Assembly (NCBI RefSeq): GCF_014054525.1
Contig: NZ_CP059564.1
Location: 382,357 to 446,356 of the forward strand
DNA: 64,000 bases
Direction: 5' to 3'
Source of the DNA: Alysiella filiformis
Lineage (GTDB): Bacteria > Pseudomonadota > Gammaproteobacteria > Burkholderiales > Neisseriaceae
Within the stretch, counting starts at the first letter, position 1. Every line of letters starts with the position of its first letter. Below are positions 16,132 through 24,239 of the stretch, in pieces. The notes under the pieces are model-generated. The model was not told the origin of the DNA and did not search any database. It saw only the letters and a program-made list of their open reading frames with translations. The translations under genes and the position numbers were made by a program.

Positions 16132-17117
16132 ATGAAAATAATTAGTTTATTTAGCGGTTGTGGCGGTTTGGATTTGGGCTTTGAAAAAGCAGGATTTGAC
16201 ATTGTGGTTGCCAATGAATACGACAAAAGCATTTGGGCAACTTTTAAAGCCAATCACCCCAAAACCAAACTGATAGAAGGCGACATTCGCCAAATTAAAG
16301 AAAGCGATTTTCCCGATGATATTGACGGCATTATTGGCGGGCCGCCATGTCAATCGTGGTCAGAAGCAGGGGCATTACGGGGCATTGATGACGCTCGTGG
16401 GCAATTGTTTTTTGATTATATTCGTATTTTAAAAAATAAACAGCCCAAATTCTTTTTGGCGGAAAATGTCAGTGGAATGCTTGCCAATCGCCATAATACT
16501 GCTGTGCAAAATATTTTAAAACACTTTGATGAATGCGGTTATGATGTTACTTTAACAATGGTTAATGCCAAAGATTATGGCGTGGCACAAGAACGCAAGC
16601 GGGTTTTTTATATTGGATTTAGAAAAGATTTAAATATCCATTTTGAATTTCCGATTGGTTCAACCATTGATGATAAAGATAAAATTACTTTAAAAGACAT
16701 TATTTGGGATTTGCAAGAAACCGCCATTCCTGCATTGGAAAATAATAAAAAAATCCACAAGCTGTTAATCATAATGAATATTTTATTGGTGGGTTTTCGC
16801 CCATTTTTATGAGCCGAAATCGTGTCAAAGCATGGAATGAACAAGGTTTTACTGTGCAAGCGTCTGGCAGACAATGCCAATTACACCCACAAGCCCCCAA
16901 AATGCAAAAAGTAGAAGCCGATAAATTTGAATTTGTGGCAGGCAAAGAGCATTTGTATCGGCGAATGACAGTGCGAGAAGTGGCAAGGGTGCAAGGCTTT
17001 CCTGATGATTTTGTATTTATTTATCAAAATTTAAATGATGCTTATAAAATGATTGGTAATGCTGTGCCTGTCAATTTGGCTTATGAAATTGCACAGAAAA
17101 TTAAGCAGGTTTTATAA
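16132..17117 (+). CDS. NgoPII-like C5-cytosine methyltransferase, split by a -1 frameshift at an A7 tract
   Basis: The first frame (16132-16812) carries motif [12 protein letters not shown], motif [11 protein letters not shown] with catalytic Cys73, motif VI AENV and motif VIII QERKRVF. After the A7 tract at 16747-16753 it runs into about 20 foreign residues and stops. The -1 frame continues the protein exactly ([24 protein letters not shown]) through the target-recognition part to motif [16 protein letters not shown] and motif [11 protein letters not shown], ending at 17117. One extra A restores a single protein of about 328 aa. The options are phase variation at the tract, ribosomal or RNA polymerase slippage on A7, a true inactivating mutation, or a homopolymer sequencing error. 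M.NgoPII methylates GGCC, protecting against the nuclease encoded just upstream. Confidence 0.88.
16747..16753 (+). repeat. A7 homopolymer at the methyltransferase frameshift
   Basis: Seven A in phase AAA AAA A, preceded by AATAAT. A -1 slip of the Lys codon, or one added A, restores the methyltransferase frame. Confidence 0.9.
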
Positions 17118-17120
17118 TAA

Positions 17121-17199
17121 AAACACCGTTTATCGTGATGATAAGCGGTGTTTTTTTTGTCAAAATTTTGCAAAATAAACTTTTCAGGCTGCCTGAAAA
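17121..17199 (+). terminator. Terminator plus DUS module 4
   Basis: AAACACCGTTTATC and GATAAGCGGTGTTT form a hairpin followed by a run of eight T, then TTTTGCAAAATAAAC and a DUS at 17181-17199. Confidence 0.85.
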
Positions 17200-17257
17200 T
17201 GAAATTAAGCACTTAATTTGTTATAATACTTCAACTTTTTAATGTTAAAGATAAAAA

Positions 17258-17719
17258 ATGAAAGTCCATTTATTTGCTATTTTAATGGCGGTCAATGCCA
17301 CATTCATCACCGCCTGCAATGCCGAGCCAAAAAACCACACCGCCCCCAAACAGGAAATTTTGATGAACCAGTCCGCCATTGTTTTACAAATCAACAACCA
17401 AACCTTTGATTTACAATTAGAAAATAACGAAACCGCCACCGCTTTTGCCAATCTGTTACCGCTTGATTTGGCAATGGACGACCATTTAAACAATGAAAAA
17501 TTTGCCACTTTGCCCAAATCTTTGCCAACGAACGACCAAAAAATCGGGCGTATCCAGATTGGCGATGTCCTGCTTTGGCAAGGCGATACGGTTGTGATTT
17601 TTTATGAAAGTTTTGACAGCAATTATCGCTACACCAAAATCGGCAAAATCCGCCAAACGGACGACTTAAAAAACGTTTTGGGGCGTGGTACGGCACAAGT
17701 CAAATGGGGCAATCCATAA
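17258..17719 (+). CDS. Cyclophilin-like-fold lipoprotein
   Basis: 153-aa protein with a lipoprotein signal ending FITAC (lipid attachment at Cys20). From residue 41 on it matches the small cyclophilin-like-fold family: an opening strand IVLQINNQTFDLQLENN, then FANLLPLDLAMDDHLNNEKFATLPKSLP, GRIQIGDVLLWQGDTVVIFYESF and the closing YRYTKIGKIR. The family is widespread, small and of unproven function; peptidyl-prolyl isomerase activity should not be assumed. It is a single-gene unit between two DUS modules. Confidence 0.75.
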   Translation: MKVHLFAILMAVNATFITACNAEPKNHTAPKQEILMNQSAIVLQINNQTFDLQLENNETATAFANLLPLDLAMDDHLNNEKFATLPKSLPTNDQKIGRIQIGDVLLWQGDTVVIFYESFDSNYRYTKIGKIRQTDDLKNVLGRGTAQVKWGNP

Positions 17720-17723
17720 ACAC

Positions 17724-17789
17724 AACACCGCTTGGGGGAAATTCAAGTGGTGTTTTTTGGGCAAAATAAACTTTCAGGCTGCCTGAAAA
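17724..17789 (+). terminator. Terminator plus DUS module 5
   Basis: AACACCGCTTG and CAAGTGGTGTT form the stem, followed by TTTTT, GGGCAAAATAAAC and a DUS at 17771-17789. Confidence 0.85.
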
Positions 17790-17793
17790 AATA

Positions 17794-17827
17794 TCCAATT
17801 AGGCAAATTTTTAATCCAATTAGGCAA
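17794..17827 (+). promoter_or_regulatory. Tandem TCCAATTAGGCAA operator-like repeats
   Basis: TCCAATTAGGCAA occurs at 17794-17806 and again at 17815-17827, 21 bp apart (two helical turns), just upstream of a CTAAAAT -10 box at 17848. The core ATTAGGCAAAT also occurs at 21167-21177 in front of the AraC/SDR pair. This is the geometry of an AraC-type activator site; the regulator encoded at 20235-21095 is the natural candidate. Confidence 0.5.
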
Positions 17828-17880
17828 GAAACACACCACCAAAAATACTAAAATAAGCGGTCAATTTTTGAGAGAATTTA

Positions 17881-18981
17881 ATGAAAAAAATGTTTATCGT
17901 TTTTTTAATCATCATCACCGTTTTGGTGCTTGTTGTCGTGGCGTATTTGCAATTACCCTTATTTGGGGCAAACCCAACAGGCGAACGCCTTGCCAAAATC
18001 CAAACTTCACCGCATTATAAAAACGGTCAATTTCATAATTTATCCGACACGCCCACTTGGACAGGCGATACTTCTATTATCAAAGGTTTATACCGTTTTT
18101 TATTTGAAAAAGATAAAAATGTCGCCCCAAAATCGCCCATACCGTCCATTAAAACCGATTTAAATACTTTACCCAAAAATAAAGATTATTTTGTTTGGCT
18201 TGGACATTCGTCTTATTTGCTACATTTAAATCAAAAAACTTATTTGATTGACCCTGTGTTGGTATCGGCAACGCCCCTGCCATTTGGCGGAAAGCCTTTT
18301 AAGGGAGCGGATATTTATATGCCCAACGATATGCCAAAAGTGGATTATTTAATCATTACCCACGACCATTATGACCATTTGGATTATGACACAATTAAAG
18401 CAATGAAAGATAGGATTGGGCAAGTGATAATAGGGCTTGGTAACGGTGCTCATTTTGAACGCTGGGGCTTTTCGCCCACGCAACTCATTGAGCTGGATTG
18501 GTATCAGGACATCACTTTGGGCGACTTGCACATTACTGCCTTGCCTGCACGCCATTCATCAGGGCGTGCTTTAAAACAAAATCAAACGCTGTGGGCTTCG
18601 TTTATGTTGCAAGCGGGCAATAAAACCATTTATATCGGTGGCGATAGCGGTTATGATGTGTTTTTTAAAGACATTGCCAAGCAATTTCCTAATATTGATG
18701 TGGCGATTATGGAAAATGGGCAATATGATAAAGACTGGGCGAATATTCATTTTTTGCCTAATGATTTCATTCAAGCGGTCAAAGATTTAAATCCCAAAAA
18801 ATTATTGGCGGTACATAACAGCAAATTTATCCTTGCCAAACACGCTTGGGACGAGCCGATGAAGCTGTTAAGCCAATCTGCTGAACAAGAAAATTTACCG
18901 CTTTTTACTCCCAAAATAGGCGAAGTATTCTACCTTGATGATAATCCTGATTTTGAAAAATGGTGGGAAAGGGTGGAATAA
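17881..18981 (+). CDS. Metallo-beta-lactamase-fold hydrolase (UlaG/NAPE-PLD-like), membrane-anchored
   Basis: 366-aa protein with one N-terminal membrane segment (residues 4-24). The metal site is complete: THDHYDHLDYD at residues 160-170 gives HxHxDH, later His occurs in ARHSSGRA, and GGDSGYD supplies the bridging Asp near residue 260. The WLGHSSYLL start of the domain and the overall length match the UlaG or NAPE-PLD-like group, whose members hydrolyse lactones or phosphodiesters, including phospholipids. An external (periplasmic) domain is likely. A GAGAG ribosome binding site precedes the ATG, with tandem operator-like repeats upstream. It forms a single-gene unit ended by module 6. Confidence 0.84.
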   Translation: MKKMFIVFLIIITVLVLVVVAYLQLPLFGANPTGERLAKIQTSPHYKNGQFHNLSDTPTWTGDTSIIKGLYRFLFEKDKNVAPKSPIPSIKTDLNTLPKNKDYFVWLGHSSYLLHLNQKTYLIDPVLVSATPLPFGGKPFKGADIYMPNDMPKVDYLIITHDHYDHLDYDTIKAMKDRIGQVIIGLGNGAHFERWGFSPTQLIELDWYQDITLGDLHITALPARHSSGRALKQNQTLWASFMLQAGNKTIYIGGDSGYDVFFKDIAKQFPNIDVAIMENGQYDKDWANIHFLPNDFIQAVKDLNPKKLLAVHNSKFILAKHAWDEPMKLLSQSAEQENLPLFTPKIGEVFYLDDNPDFEKWWERVE

Positions 18982-18992
18982 TGAACAATAAA

Positions 18993-19078
18993 AACACCGT
19001 TTGAATTTGATATTCATATCAAGCAAGCGGTGTTTTTTATTTGGGAATTTTGCAAAATATTTTCAGGCAGCCTGAAAA
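18993..19078. terminator. Terminator plus DUS module 6
   Basis: AACACCGTTTGAATTTGAT and ATCAAGCAAGCGGTGTT form an imperfect stem followed by a T run, TTTTGCAAAATATT and a DUS. It lies between convergent genes. Confidence 0.8.
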
Positions 19079-19086
19079 ATATTCCC

Positions 19087-19485
19087 CTATTCTTTTTCTT
19101 TAATGCCTTGAATAATTTGGCACTTATCAACTGTTTTATTTTCACAACCCACGAATTGCATTAAAAAATTTTTCACTTCTTGTAATTGTGTAATTTGCTC
19201 GTCCAAATACACCAAATGTTGCTTGGCAAGTTCATCAACTTCATTGCATTGGTTGGTGGGATTTTGCTGCAAGTGCAACAGTGTTTTGATGTTATTTAAA
19301 GAAAAACCGATATTGCGACAGGCTTTGATAAAGCGTAATTGAGCAAGTGTTTGTTCGTCAAATACACGATAGCCATTTTGTTGGTGAGAGGGGCTGATTA
19401 AACCTTGTTTTTCATAATAACGAATGGTTTCCAAATGTACGCCTGTCTGTTCGCTGGCTTGTTTTATTTTAAAAAATTTTGACAT
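19087..19485 (-). CDS. MerR-family metal-responsive regulator (CadR/PbrR-like)
   Basis: 132-aa MerR-type activator. The winged helix (FFKIKQASEQTGVHLETIRYYEKQGLI) is followed by the dimerisation coiled coil (about residues 80-112). Cys80, Cys114 and Cys122 are at the positions used by CadR/PbrR regulators to bind cadmium, lead or zinc. It is divergent from a cation efflux gene whose promoter has the 19-bp spacer required for MerR-type control. The target metal cannot be fixed from sequence; the Cys set favours a soft divalent ion. Confidence 0.88.
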   Translation of the reverse strand: MSKFFKIKQASEQTGVHLETIRYYEKQGLISPSHQQNGYRVFDEQTLAQLRFIKACRNIGFSLNNIKTLLHLQQNPTNQCNEVDELAKQHLVYLDEQITQLQEVKNFLMQFVGCENKTVDKCQIIQGIKEKE

Positions 19486-19491
19486 TTTGGC

Positions 19492-19522
19492 TTGACCCTG
19501 TAATGGCTACGGAGTTTATAGT
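19492..19522 (+). promoter_or_regulatory. MerR-type promoter/operator with 19-bp spacer
   Basis: -35 TTGACC (19492-19497) and -10 TATAGT (19517-19522) are 19 bp apart, longer than normal and diagnostic for MerR activation. The spacer holds an imperfect dyad, ACCCTGTA with CTACGGAGT, close to known CadR/ZntR operators. Confidence 0.9.
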
Positions 19523-19555
19523 ATAGCAAATTTCATCTTAAAACAGGAGTAAAAA

Positions 19556-20170
19556 ATGCCGTGCCAAAATTGTTGCGGTTCAAATCAGCCTACTCATCAA
19601 TCGCCCAAATACAAAAAAGCTTTGTGGATTGTCTTGATATTGAATTTAACAATGTTTTTTGTAGAAATTGTAATGGGGATAAAATCAGGTTCAACTTCGC
19701 TGTTATCGGACAGTTTAGACTTCTTGGGTGATAGTGCCAATTATTTGATAAGTTTGATTGTTTTACCAATGGCGTTAAGTTACCGTGCCAAAGCGTCTAT
19801 GGTCAAGGGGCTAACGATGGGCAGTTTTGGTTTATTTATTTTAATTACTACCGTTTATCGTATGTTTTATGGGGAAATTCCCAGTTATTCTGAAATGAGC
19901 ATTGTGGGATTTTTGGCATTATTGGTAAATGTGTCAGCATTGCTGATATTGTTAAAATTTCGTGATGGCGACAGCAATGTCCGAAGTGTGTGGGTGTGTT
20001 CCAGAAATGATGCCATTGGTAATGTAGCGGTGATTTTGGCTGGTATAGCGGTTTATTTTTTTGGGTCAAAATATCCTGATTTAATTGTGGCTTTTGTTTT
20101 GGCATTTTTGGCATTACAAGCCAGTCAAGAAATCATCAAAAGGGCTTGGGCGGAATTAAAAGTCAGTTAA
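19556..20170 (+). CDS. Cation diffusion facilitator family efflux transporter
   Basis: 204-aa membrane protein with about six hydrophobic segments. The N-terminus has a CQNCC metal-binding motif (Cys3, Cys6, Cys7). Segment 2 contains SDSLDFLGDS and segment 5 SRNDAIGNVAVILAG, the paired acidic sites of CDF metal/proton antiporters. The C-terminal cytoplasmic domain of larger CDF proteins is absent, which defines the short form. It probably exports the ion sensed by the divergent MerR regulator. AACAGGAG provides a strong ribosome binding site. Confidence 0.86.
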   Translation: MPCQNCCGSNQPTHQSPKYKKALWIVLILNLTMFFVEIVMGIKSGSTSLLSDSLDFLGDSANYLISLIVLPMALSYRAKASMVKGLTMGSFGLFILITTVYRMFYGEIPSYSEMSIVGFLALLVNVSALLILLKFRDGDSNVRSVWVCSRNDAIGNVAVILAGIAVYFFGSKYPDLIVAFVLAFLALQASQEIIKRAWAELKVS

Positions 20171-20175
20171 TTTAA

Positions 20176-20250
20176 AACACCATTTGGATTGATGTTCAAG
20201 CGGTGTTTTTCTTTTTAAATTTTGCAAAATATTTTCAGGCAGCCTGAAAA
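20176..20250. terminator. Terminator plus DUS module 7
   Basis: AACACCATTTG and CAAGCGGTGTT form the stem, followed by TTTTTC, TTTTGCAAAATATT and a DUS (20232-20250), which also encodes the stop codon of the convergent AraC gene. Confidence 0.85.
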
Positions 20251-21095
20251 TCCGCACTCGGACTTATCCCAAACATTCTTTTATATTCACGGCTAAACTG
20301 ACTGGAGCTTTCATAACCGACATCGTGAGCGATTTGGGCAAGTGTGCCTTGTTTTTGTTTGATGCGTTGTCTGGCTTCGGTCAATCGCAACGATTTTTGA
20401 TATTGCAGGGGGCTAATGGCGGTAACTTGGCGAAAATGGCGATAAAAATTCGGCACACTCATATTGACTTGATTTGCCAGCATTTCTATGGTCAAGGTTT
20501 GCCGAAAATTTGCCTTTAAAAAAGCAATCGATTGGGCGATTTTGGCGACATTACCACCCACTGCAACCATTTGATAAAGCCTGTCCGCCATTTCACTTTT
20601 TAGCAAATGATAATGTAATTCTCGCTGAATGAGTGGGGCTAATATCGCCACATCAGAAGGTGAACACGCCAAATTTGCCAAGCGGTGCAAAGCGTTTATC
20701 ATCGGCTCGTTAATCGTGCCAATTTGAGCAGGGCTGTCCGATGAGAAATGGGCAGACGACTTGCCCAAATCTATCATCAGTTGCAATAAAATGGGGGCAT
20801 TTAATTTCATCTGAATGCCCACATAAGGATAATTTTCACTCGCTCCAAGCACTTCGCCTGTAATCGGCAATTCCACCGAATAACACATATATTGCCCATC
20901 GCCATAGCTTAAACAATTTTCGCCCCAATACACCGTTTTTTGTCCACGCAAAATAAAACACACCGCAGGTTCTTGCAGATAGCTAATCTGCGGAATGGGC
21001 GTATCACAGCGATACAAGGTCAAGCCCACTTCTGGCAATGCTTTGATTTCATCTTTTTGTAAAAAGCCTAACATTTCTTGGATTAAAGCGTGCAT
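20235..21095 (-). CDS. AraC-family transcriptional regulator with AraC_N cupin domain
   Basis: 286-aa regulator. The N-terminal cupin-like effector domain (residues 20-165, with LYRCDTPIPQISYLQEP and CFILRGQKTVYWGE) is followed by the two helix-turn-helix units (TIEMLANQVNMSVPNFYRHFRQVTAISPLQYQ and LAQIAHDVGYESSSQFSREYKRMFG). This type is commonly encoded next to an SDR oxidoreductase and activates it in response to an aldehyde or similar compound. ATG 21095 is preferred over a TTG 21 bp further out. The last residues (ADFQAA) and the stop are encoded by a DUS. Confidence 0.88.
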   Translation of the reverse strand: MHALIQEMLGFLQKDEIKALPEVGLTLYRCDTPIPQISYLQEPAVCFILRGQKTVYWGENCLSYGDGQYMCYSVELPITGEVLGASENYPYVGIQMKLNAPILLQLMIDLGKSSAHFSSDSPAQIGTINEPMINALHRLANLACSPSDVAILAPLIQRELHYHLLKSEMADRLYQMVAVGGNVAKIAQSIAFLKANFRQTLTIEMLANQVNMSVPNFYRHFRQVTAISPLQYQKSLRLTEARQRIKQKQGTLAQIAHDVGYESSSQFSREYKRMFGISPSADFQAA

Positions 21096-21166
21096 GGTAT
21101 TGCCTATTTTTATCAAAACAGAGCGTATTGTAGCAGAAAATGATGGTTTTTGGCATTTTTGATAGG

Positions 21167-21177
21167 ATTAGGCAAAT
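21167..21177 (+). promoter_or_regulatory. ATTAGGCAAAT motif in the araC-SDR divergent region
   Basis: This 11-mer is identical to the core of the tandem repeats upstream of the 17881 gene, and the following bases (CTTTGAT against TTTTAAT) are also similar. It is a candidate site for the adjacent AraC regulator. Confidence 0.45.
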
Positions 21178-21260
21178 CTTTGATAAAATCAACCTACCGT
21201 CATTTGCCAGTCATTCTTTAAAATAGCAACTTCTTTTTCAAACCCATTTTGGAGTATCTT

Positions 21261-22040
21261 ATGCAAAACCAAAACAAATACATTGTGATTACAGGGGCAA
21301 GCGGTGGTATTGGCGAAGCGAGTGCCAAATTGTTTGCTTCAAAAGGCAAAAACTTGATTTTGGTGGCACGCCGTGAAAATCAGTTGAACGACATCAAAGC
21401 CAGCATTTTGGCACAATTTCCCAATATTGATGTGGTAGTCAAACCTTTTGATTTGAGCCAAATTGATGAATTGCCAAAATTGTACCAAGACTTGACCCAA
21501 TATCCGATTGAAACTTGGATTAACAATGCAGGGTTTGGCATTTTGGAAACCGTCAAAGAGCACGACATTAGCCGTGTTTTGAGTATGATTAGGCTCAATG
21601 TGGAAGCCTTGACGGTGTTGTCCATTTTATTTGTCAAAGATTTTTCCGATGAGGATGGGGCAAAGCTCATCAATATTTCATCAGGGGCTGGCTATAACAT
21701 TGCTCCGCTTGCAACTGCTTATTGTGGAACAAAATATTTTGTCAGTGCGTTTAGTGAAGGTTTGGCACACGAAATGGCAATGACAGGGGCAAAATTGCAA
21801 GTCAAAGTGCTTGCCCCAGCCAGTACCAAAACCGATTTTGCCAAAACTGCGATGCAAGACGAGACCGTTACCTATGGCGATGACAGCATTTATTTCAATA
21901 AATTCAATACCGCCGAAGAAATGGCAGACTTTTTGTACCAGCTTTATGCCAGCGATAAGGTGGTGGGCTTAGTCAATCACGAGCAATTTACATTGAGTTT
22001 GCTTGACCCACAATTTAATCATTTGTATCACTTGGTATAA
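21261..22040 (+). CDS. Short-chain dehydrogenase/reductase
   Basis: 259-aa SDR. Cofactor motif TGASGGIG at residues 11-18, NNAG near residue 86, and the catalytic Ser-Tyr-Lys set (ISSGAGYN, then AYCGTKYF near residues 153-157). ARREN after the second strand suggests NADPH preference. The substrate is unknown. GGAG at 21251 places the start at ATG 21261. It is divergent from an AraC regulator that probably controls it and is followed by module 8. Confidence 0.88.
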   Translation: MQNQNKYIVITGASGGIGEASAKLFASKGKNLILVARRENQLNDIKASILAQFPNIDVVVKPFDLSQIDELPKLYQDLTQYPIETWINNAGFGILETVKEHDISRVLSMIRLNVEALTVLSILFVKDFSDEDGAKLINISSGAGYNIAPLATAYCGTKYFVSAFSEGLAHEMAMTGAKLQVKVLAPASTKTDFAKTAMQDETVTYGDDSIYFNKFNTAEEMADFLYQLYASDKVVGLVNHEQFTLSLLDPQFNHLYHLV

Positions 22041-22058
22041 GGTTTAAAGGGTATGGTA

Positions 22059-22134
22059 AAAACACCGTTTTTTAAATAAAAGCGGTGTTTTTCTTTTTAA
22101 AATGGGCAAAATAAACTTTCAGGCAGCCTGAAAA
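22059..22134. terminator. Terminator plus DUS module 8
   Basis: AAACACCGTTTT and AAAGCGGTGTTT form the stem, followed by TTTTC, AAAATGGGCAAAATAAAC and a DUS at 22116-22134. The DUS supplies the stop codon of the convergent kinase gene. Confidence 0.85.
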
Positions 22135-22664
22135 TCACAAAAATCAAAATCCACCATCATGCCTTGCGCTTGGCATTGGGCGCGTTGCGCGGCGGTCATG
22201 GCTTGCACGGGCGTAAGGTGCTTTTCGCCTGCCACGGGGTTGGCGTTCAATCGCGCGTAGCTTTGCCACACTTCATGTTCTGCCACGCCGTGCGCGTTGG
22301 GAAAAAAATTGTGCAGGCGATACACCACCGTTTCAAAACCGTGCTGTTGTGCCTGTTGCAGCCATTTCAGGCAGGTTTGTGCTTTTTGATTGGGGTTGGC
22401 GTTGATGAGCAAAATATCGCGGTGTGGTTCAGCCAGCCCCATTGCCCAAGTGTTTTGTTGGCGTTGCATATTGGCTTGGTGGGCTGCCTGAAATGCGGGA
22501 AAATCAAAATGATATTGCCCATTTTCATCATACAAAGCCTCATCGTTGTCCAAACACAGCACATAAGCATGCGGATAAACGCGCTTGAACCACGCCATAT
22601 ATTGTGCCGCAAATGTGGATTTGCCCGAACCTTCGTGTCCGCGTAACAAGATGTATTGTTTCAT
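22119..22664 (-). CDS. P-loop NTPase, small kinase-like protein
   Basis: 181-aa protein starting MKQYILLRGHEGSGKSTFA, a perfect Walker A motif at residues 9-16. CLDNDEALYDENGQYHFDF and the ILLINANPN strand fit a zeta-toxin/polynucleotide-kinase-like fold that phosphorylates small molecules or nucleic acids. The substrate is unknown. It starts 13 bp after the AI-2E transporter gene and is probably co-transcribed. It ends CDFQAA with a stop inside a DUS. Confidence 0.7.
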   Translation of the reverse strand: MKQYILLRGHEGSGKSTFAAQYMAWFKRVYPHAYVLCLDNDEALYDENGQYHFDFPAFQAAHQANMQRQQNTWAMGLAEPHRDILLINANPNQKAQTCLKWLQQAQQHGFETVVYRLHNFFPNAHGVAEHEVWQSYARLNANPVAGEKHLTPVQAMTAAQRAQCQAQGMMVDFDFCDFQAA

Positions 22665-22677
22665 GATATTGAGATGG

Positions 22678-23751
22678 CTATTTGGTTCGGCGATAAAAAC
22701 GGCTGTCCAAATACGCCGTTTTGCCCTCGCGCAGCAGCACCAAGCAAATCGCCGCCAAAGGCAACGCCACCAGCATGCCCACAAATCCCAACAAATTGCC
22801 AAACGCCATCAAAGCAAAAATCACCCAAAATGGCGACAAACCAATGCGGTCGCCCACAATTTTGGGGGTAATGAAAAAACTTTCCAAAAACTGCCCCACC
22901 GCAAACACGCCCCATACGGCAAACAAGCCCGCCCACGAACCAAATTGCAGCACCGCCGCCAAAGTCGCCAACAGCAAACCCGTAAACGCCCCCAAATACG
23001 GCACAAACACCAAAATCCCCGCCACCATGCCTATCGCAAAACCCGAATCCAGCCCCACCATCATCAAGCCCAAACCGTAAATCAAGCCCATAATCAACAT
23101 CACGGTTAATTGCCCACGCAAAAATTCGCCCAAAACCGTGTCCATGCTGCCTGAAATGCGCGAATAGGTGTCAATGTAGCGGCGTGGCACAATCAAGCGC
23201 AAACCTGCCGCCCAGCGTTCCCAATCCAACAAAAAATAATACAAAATCAAAGGCAACAACGCCAAATTGCCAATGCTGCCCGCCAACGAACCGCCCTGTT
23301 GCATGACCACCGAAAGCGTGTTTTGAATGGCGTTTTGAATGTTGCTGGCATTGTCTTGCAACCACGCAATGAGCGTATCATTGTTGAGCGTGATGTGTCC
23401 TTCCAATTTGCTGTTGAGCCAAGGTAGGGCGATATTTTGTATCCATTTCAACAACATGGGCATTTTCGCCACAATGCTCTGCACCTGCTTAACCAGCATA
23501 GGCACAATCACCAACAGCAGCCCCAGCAGCAGCCCAAACGACAAAGCCATTACCCACATAGAAGCACGGGTGCGTTTCACGCCCTTGCTTTCCAATTTGC
23601 CCACCAAAGGGTTGAGAATGTACGCCAACACCGCCGCCGTGATAAACGGTGCCAACACATCGCGCAACAAATGAAACGCAATAACCAAAAAAGCCAACAC
23701 CAAAAAGCCTGCCAACCACGGCAGCCAACGTCTTTTATTGGGAAGATACAT
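22678..23751 (-). CDS. AI-2E family transporter (PerM-like)
   Basis: 357-aa inner-membrane protein with about eight hydrophobic segments: two N-terminal helices, a central soluble region (about residues 95-155), and the conserved C-terminal half with FLRGQLTVMLIMGLIYGLGL, FVPYLGAFTGLLLATLAA and the PKIVGDRIGLSPFWVIFALMAFG block typical of the family. Members such as TqsA affect autoinducer-2 export and others act in ion or substrate efflux, so transport substrate is uncertain. It is first in an operon with the P-loop kinase. Confidence 0.87.
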   Translation of the reverse strand: MYLPNKRRWLPWLAGFLVLAFLVIAFHLLRDVLAPFITAAVLAYILNPLVGKLESKGVKRTRASMWVMALSFGLLLGLLLVIVPMLVKQVQSIVAKMPMLLKWIQNIALPWLNSKLEGHITLNNDTLIAWLQDNASNIQNAIQNTLSVVMQQGGSLAGSIGNLALLPLILYYFLLDWERWAAGLRLIVPRRYIDTYSRISGSMDTVLGEFLRGQLTVMLIMGLIYGLGLMMVGLDSGFAIGMVAGILVFVPYLGAFTGLLLATLAAVLQFGSWAGLFAVWGVFAVGQFLESFFITPKIVGDRIGLSPFWVIFALMAFGNLLGFVGMLVALPLAAICLVLLREGKTAYLDSRFYRRTK

Positions 23752-24068
23752 AAGCGTTTTCGCCCTTGTCTGTTTAAAAACAAAGGGGCATTTTAACCGA
23801 AATTGTGGCGTAAAATGCGTTTTCAGGCAGCCTGAAATGTTTTTTGAAACCCAAACCGTTCAGCTTGAACGCATTTGGCTTACTTTGTGAAAAAGCCAAT
23901 CGCCCAAAGCAAAACCCATTTTTGTAAGGCAATGAAGGCAGCCTGAAAAGGCATTTTCCCAATCAAACACAAAAAAATTCATTTTAAAAACAAAACTCAA
24001 ATTATTTTTTAACCCAAACCCATTTACAGATTTTCAAAATACCGTATAATGCACCACTTCAACCCACC
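23752..24068. repeat. Gap with a DUS-bounded palindromic repeat copy
   Basis: About 23820-23951 is a further copy of the 130-bp repeat seen at 7.7 kb: DUS, AAACCGTTCAGCTTGAACGCA, TTGGCTTACTTTGTG, CAAAACCCATTTT and a second DUS. The remainder is AT-rich and holds the tRNA-Leu promoter region. No gene is seen. Confidence 0.55.
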
Positions 24069-24153
24069 GCCCAGGTGGCGAAATTGGTAGACGCAGGGGA
24101 CTCAAAATCCCCCGCCGCAAGGTGTGTCGGTTCGAGTCCGACCCTGGGCACCA
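24069..24153 (+). tRNA. tRNA-Leu (anticodon CAA)
   Basis: 85-nt tRNA with a long variable arm. Acceptor GCCCAGG pairs with CCTGGGC, the anticodon loop is CTCAAAA (CAA), the T arm is GGTTCGAGTCC, and the 3' CCA is encoded. It reads UUG codons. Confidence 0.97.
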
Positions 24154-24162
24154 AATACCCCA

Positions 24163-24189
24163 AACCCTGTTCACACGAACAGGGTTTTT
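24163..24189 (+). terminator. Intrinsic terminator after tRNA-Leu
   Basis: AACCCTGTTC and GAACAGGGTT form a 10-bp stem with loop ACAC, followed by TTT. Confidence 0.9.
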
Positions 24190-24239
24190 GATTTTGTGGG
24201 ATTGGGGGTGTGGCACAAACCGTTTTCAGGCAGCCTGAA

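Noticed and set aside
11165..22135. Integron interpretation of the repeated terminator modules
   Set aside because: The hairpins have T runs and no paired core sites like attC, no integrase gene is visible, and genes are present in both orientations. They are described as terminator plus DUS modules instead.
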